From positions 1 through 45,149 of the forward strand of contig NZ_JAXCLW010000015.1 in NCBI RefSeq assembly GCF_034044715.1: a stretch of DNA of 45,149 nt, read 5' to 3'. Shown piece after piece: positions 43,452-45,149 of the stretch. Position numbers and translations under genes: made by a program. Position 1 is the first letter of the stretch. Each line of letters starts with the position of its first letter. The DNA comes from Dongia_B soli (lineage in GTDB: Bacteria > Pseudomonadota > Alphaproteobacteria > Dongiales > Dongiaceae). The notes beneath the pieces were generated by a model that did not search any database, was not told the origin of the DNA, and saw only the letters and a program-made list of their open reading frames with translations.

Positions 43452-43769
43452 TTATCGATCGTGATGCCCGCCGTGGCCACCGCGAGGCTGGAACGGTCTG
43501 CGCGGCTGCTGCTGGCGTGGCGTAGCCGTGCTCGTATCCAAGGTGATGACGCGCAGCACCTGGATCCCCTTGCGTCCCTGGCCGACTTCACAATGGATCG
43601 TCGACCCTTCGGGTGCATCTTGTAATCCGGCATCCTTGAGGGCGGAGATGTGCAAGAACACATCCGGGGCACCATCAGCCGGCGAGACGAACCCAAATCC
43701 TTTTTCGGTGTTGAACCACTTGATTCGGCCCCTGAGCTCCGAACCACCACCGTGATTGTGATCAGTCAT
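43452..43769 (-). CDS. Cold-shock domain protein with RG/His-rich tail
   Basis: A 105-residue nucleic-acid-binding protein. The cold-shock domain (about 10-75) has RNP1-like KGFGFVSP and RNP2-like VFLHISAL. Unlike 67-70-residue Csp proteins it has an N-terminal His/Gly stretch (DHNHGGGSELRG) and a C-terminal tail, RQQQPRRPFQPRGGHGGHHDR apart from its ends, that is rich in Arg, Gly and His. The ATG at 43769 is favoured, and a GTG at 43778 would add three residues. The leader upstream contains overlapping inverted repeats. Confidence 0.88.
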   Translation of the reverse strand: MTDHNHGGGSELRGRIKWFNTEKGFGFVSPADGAPDVFLHISALKDAGLQDAPEGSTIHCEVGQGRKGIQVLRVITLDTSTATPRQQQPRRPFQPRGGHGGHHDR

Positions 43770-43801
43770 GTTGTTCACTCTGCAAGAAGATGAATAACCG
43801 G

Positions 43802-43834
43802 CGCTCCACCATCAAAGCCCTTCGCGAAGGAGCG
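43802..43834 (-). promoter_or_regulatory. Re-foldable leader of the cold-shock gene
   Basis: The leader contains the perfect palindrome CCTTCGCGAAGG (43819-43830) and an outer pair CGCTCC/GGAGCG (43802-43807 with 43829-43834, in either reading). The two stems share bases 43829-43830, so they cannot form fully together. This could act as a temperature- or ligand-dependent switch, in the way cold-shock leaders do in other bacteria. It begins 33 bases upstream of the start codon. Confidence 0.4.
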
Positions 43835-43946
43835 TCCAATGCTGAATTGCCGCCAACAGCATGCGGGCCATCTTTGCGAAAAGCAAGCGGCTGATTCGCC
43901 AAAATTAGGGGATTTTTAATATATGGGACGGGGTTGGGCCGAAGTG

Positions 43947-44948
43947 CTAAGGCACGGCTTGGTCCGAAGTCAGCACGCCGATGGGGGCGGGGCCGCGCAA
44001 TTGTTCGAGCGCGACATGTGCATAATTCCTATCGAAAACCTCGCCGCTTTGGCGGAATTGGCCCGGCAACTGCCACCAGGCAAGATGCATATGGTGGTGG
44101 TGGGTCCGATGGAAATTCATGTTCAGAATCAAGGTCTGTAACGGCCGGGCCAAACGCAGGTTGTAGGCGAAATCCGGACGGTCCACCGGTGTCCTGAAGT
44201 GATAGATATTGTCCAAGAATGAGATCAGAAAACCGCGGATTAAAATGAAACCGGCCAGTACCGGCCACAGATTGCCCCAGAGCCAGGCCGACAAAGCATA
44301 AAGCAAAAGGGCAGCCATCGCGTCCTGGCGGATTTCCACGATGGTCCGGGCTGAACCCAGAGATTGATGCGCCAGTTGGCGAAGCTGTTTGAGACGCGGT
44401 TCCTCTCCCGCATAAACCCGGCCCAGAAGGCGCAGAATGATCGGGCGCGGCAGCCAGTAGAGTAGGGGCGTCAGAAGTTCAATGAGATAGAGACCGCCGA
44501 ATGTCTCGGCAAAGAAGCGGCAGCGTGCCGCTAAAGCAGAAGACTGCGCCGGGTCGAAGCAGTCGGGTCGATCGAGTGGGTGGCGGTTGAAGCGATGATG
44601 CGTGAGGTGGCCGAAGCGCAACATGCGAAAGGACGAGCCGAAAAGAACGGCCATCAACCGCCCGGCCCGGCGATTGATGTTCCGGTCGGACGCAAAGAGA
44701 TTGTGGATGGCTTCGTGAAGCAATGCCCAGAAACCATTGCTGGTCAGAACCACAGGTAATGCCAACCATCCCCAATGGATGCCAAGGCCACCGATATTCC
44801 GCGTGGCAAGAGTGGGCAACAGGAGCAAGACCGCCAGATTGGCAATGCCATAGCCAATTGCCATCTGGAAATTCAAGCGATGAAAGCGTTGATTTTCAGT
44901 TGAATTATGCGTGATCGACATTCCGATTTCATGCGGTATGGCCGGCAT
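43947..44948 (-). CDS. Membrane fatty acid desaturase
   Basis: A 333-residue di-iron membrane desaturase. Three histidine boxes are visible: HEAIH (residues 78-82), HLTHHRFNRH (114-123) and the C-terminal HRTHHHHMH. Hydrophobic segments flank them (about 28-48, 60-80 and two further pairs). It would introduce double bonds into membrane lipids or related acyl chains, but substrate and position are unknown. The ATG at 44948 follows an AGGGG site. The longer open frame to 45038 crosses a terminator hairpin and is rejected. It lies next to the cold-shock gene, both on the minus strand. Confidence 0.87.
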   Translation of the reverse strand: MPAIPHEIGMSITHNSTENQRFHRLNFQMAIGYGIANLAVLLLLPTLATRNIGGLGIHWGWLALPVVLTSNGFWALLHEAIHNLFASDRNINRRAGRLMAVLFGSSFRMLRFGHLTHHRFNRHPLDRPDCFDPAQSSALAARCRFFAETFGGLYLIELLTPLLYWLPRPIILRLLGRVYAGEEPRLKQLRQLAHQSLGSARTIVEIRQDAMAALLLYALSAWLWGNLWPVLAGFILIRGFLISFLDNIYHFRTPVDRPDFAYNLRLARPLQTLILNMNFHRTHHHHMHLAWWQLPGQFRQSGEVFDRNYAHVALEQLRGPAPIGVLTSDQAVP

Positions 44949-45006
44949 AAAAGCAACCCCTGATCGGGCGGTGAGCGGCGATGTAGGCCAACAGATTTGA
45001 AAGGGA

Positions 45007-45033
45007 CACCGGGCTTCTGGAAAAAGCCCGGTG
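45007..45033 (-). terminator. Terminator after fghA
   Basis: A perfect ten-base-pair stem, CACCGGGCTT at 45007-45016 and AAGCCCGGTG at 45024-45033, with a seven-base loop. On the minus strand it follows the fghA stop by about 30 bases and is followed by TCCCTTTC. It separates fghA from the desaturase gene. Confidence 0.65.
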
Positions 45034-45063
45034 GCCACTACAACCGATTGAGGCTGTGCCGTC

Positions 45064-45149
45064 TCAAGCGATCAGCGCCTTATGGTGATGGCGGAGATGG
45101 TCTTCGACGAAGGATTGGATGAAGAAGTAGCCGTGGTCATAGCCGGGGT
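45064..45149 (-). CDS. fghA: S-formylglutathione hydrolase, C-terminal end (partial)
   Basis: The window ends inside this gene. The last 27 readable codons on the minus strand run into a TGA at 45066-45064 and include PGYDHGYFFIQSFVEDH and RHHHKALIA. The PGYDHxYFFI-xxF-xxDH pattern is the C-terminus of S-formylglutathione hydrolase/esterase D, and its His is the catalytic triad residue. This enzyme completes glutathione-dependent formaldehyde oxidation. The rest of the gene lies beyond 45149. Confidence 0.85.
   Translation of the reverse strand, partial: PGYDHGYFFIQSFVEDHLRHHHKALIA

Noticed and set aside
44949..45038. N-terminal extension of the desaturase to 45038
   Set aside because: It would translate through the fghA terminator hairpin at 45007-45033, and the family start fits ATG 44948 with an AGGGG site.

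Overview
The window comes from an alphaproteobacterium, most likely Rhodospirillales or a relative. Three things point there: the order tuf-S10-spc-secY-adk-rpsM-rpsK-rpoA-rplQ without rpsD, an ATP12-type F1-ATPase assembly chaperone, and a high-GC, GC3-rich coding style. Genus-level identity cannot be read from the sequence. Coding density is very high, and no gap longer than about 230 bases lacks a gene.

Region 1 (1-14,370) is the ribosomal protein supercluster, all on the + strand: the 3' end of tuf, the S10 block (rpsJ to rpsQ), the spc block (rplN to secY), adk, and then the alpha block (rpsM, rpsK, rpoA, rplQ). The alpha block has its own near-consensus promoter (11657-11684) and ends at a strong hairpin terminator (14343-14368). 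Region 2 (14,390-22,570, +) is an envelope, RNA and repair block: a DegP-type protease, rarA, an isochorismatase-fold protein lacking its catalytic cysteine, an RluC-type pseudouridine synthase overlapping a HAD phosphatase, an AsmA-family protein and the ATP12 chaperone. Region 3 (22,570-26,600, +) is a propionyl-CoA carboxylase operon, pccB-pccA, with an acylphosphatase translationally coupled to pccA and a clear inverted repeat upstream of pccB.

Region 4 (26,700-30,750) holds lipB (-), a tRNA-Leu(GAG), maeB (malic enzyme fused to a phosphotransacetylase-like domain) and a short-chain dehydrogenase. Region 5 (30,790-41,130) is accessory catabolism on both strands: an M20 deacylase, a small cupin, a Sel1-repeat secreted protein, a small unknown protein, a thiamine-diphosphate decarboxylase of the 2-ketoarginine decarboxylase type, an exported unknown, an Asp/Glu-racemase-fold enzyme, DadA-type D-amino-acid dehydrogenase, a Pro/Ala/Thr-rich secreted protein, a two-ACT-domain protein and a DAO-family oxidase. 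Taken together it looks like amino-acid salvage (N-acyl, D- and N-methyl or keto forms), but the genes are not one operon. Region 6 (41,350-45,149) is mixed: a divergent Gre-like factor, a small soluble PAS-plus-chemoreceptor-tip protein, a flavin reductase, a cold-shock protein with an RG/His-rich tail, a membrane fatty acid desaturase and the 3' end of fghA.

No phage, insertion sequence, CRISPR array or obvious defence system was found. The most unusual items are the Cys-to-Ser isochorismatase-fold protein, the minimal PAS-receptor-tip protein, the cold-shock gene with a re-foldable leader, and palindromes in front of pccB and the thiamine-diphosphate decarboxylase.
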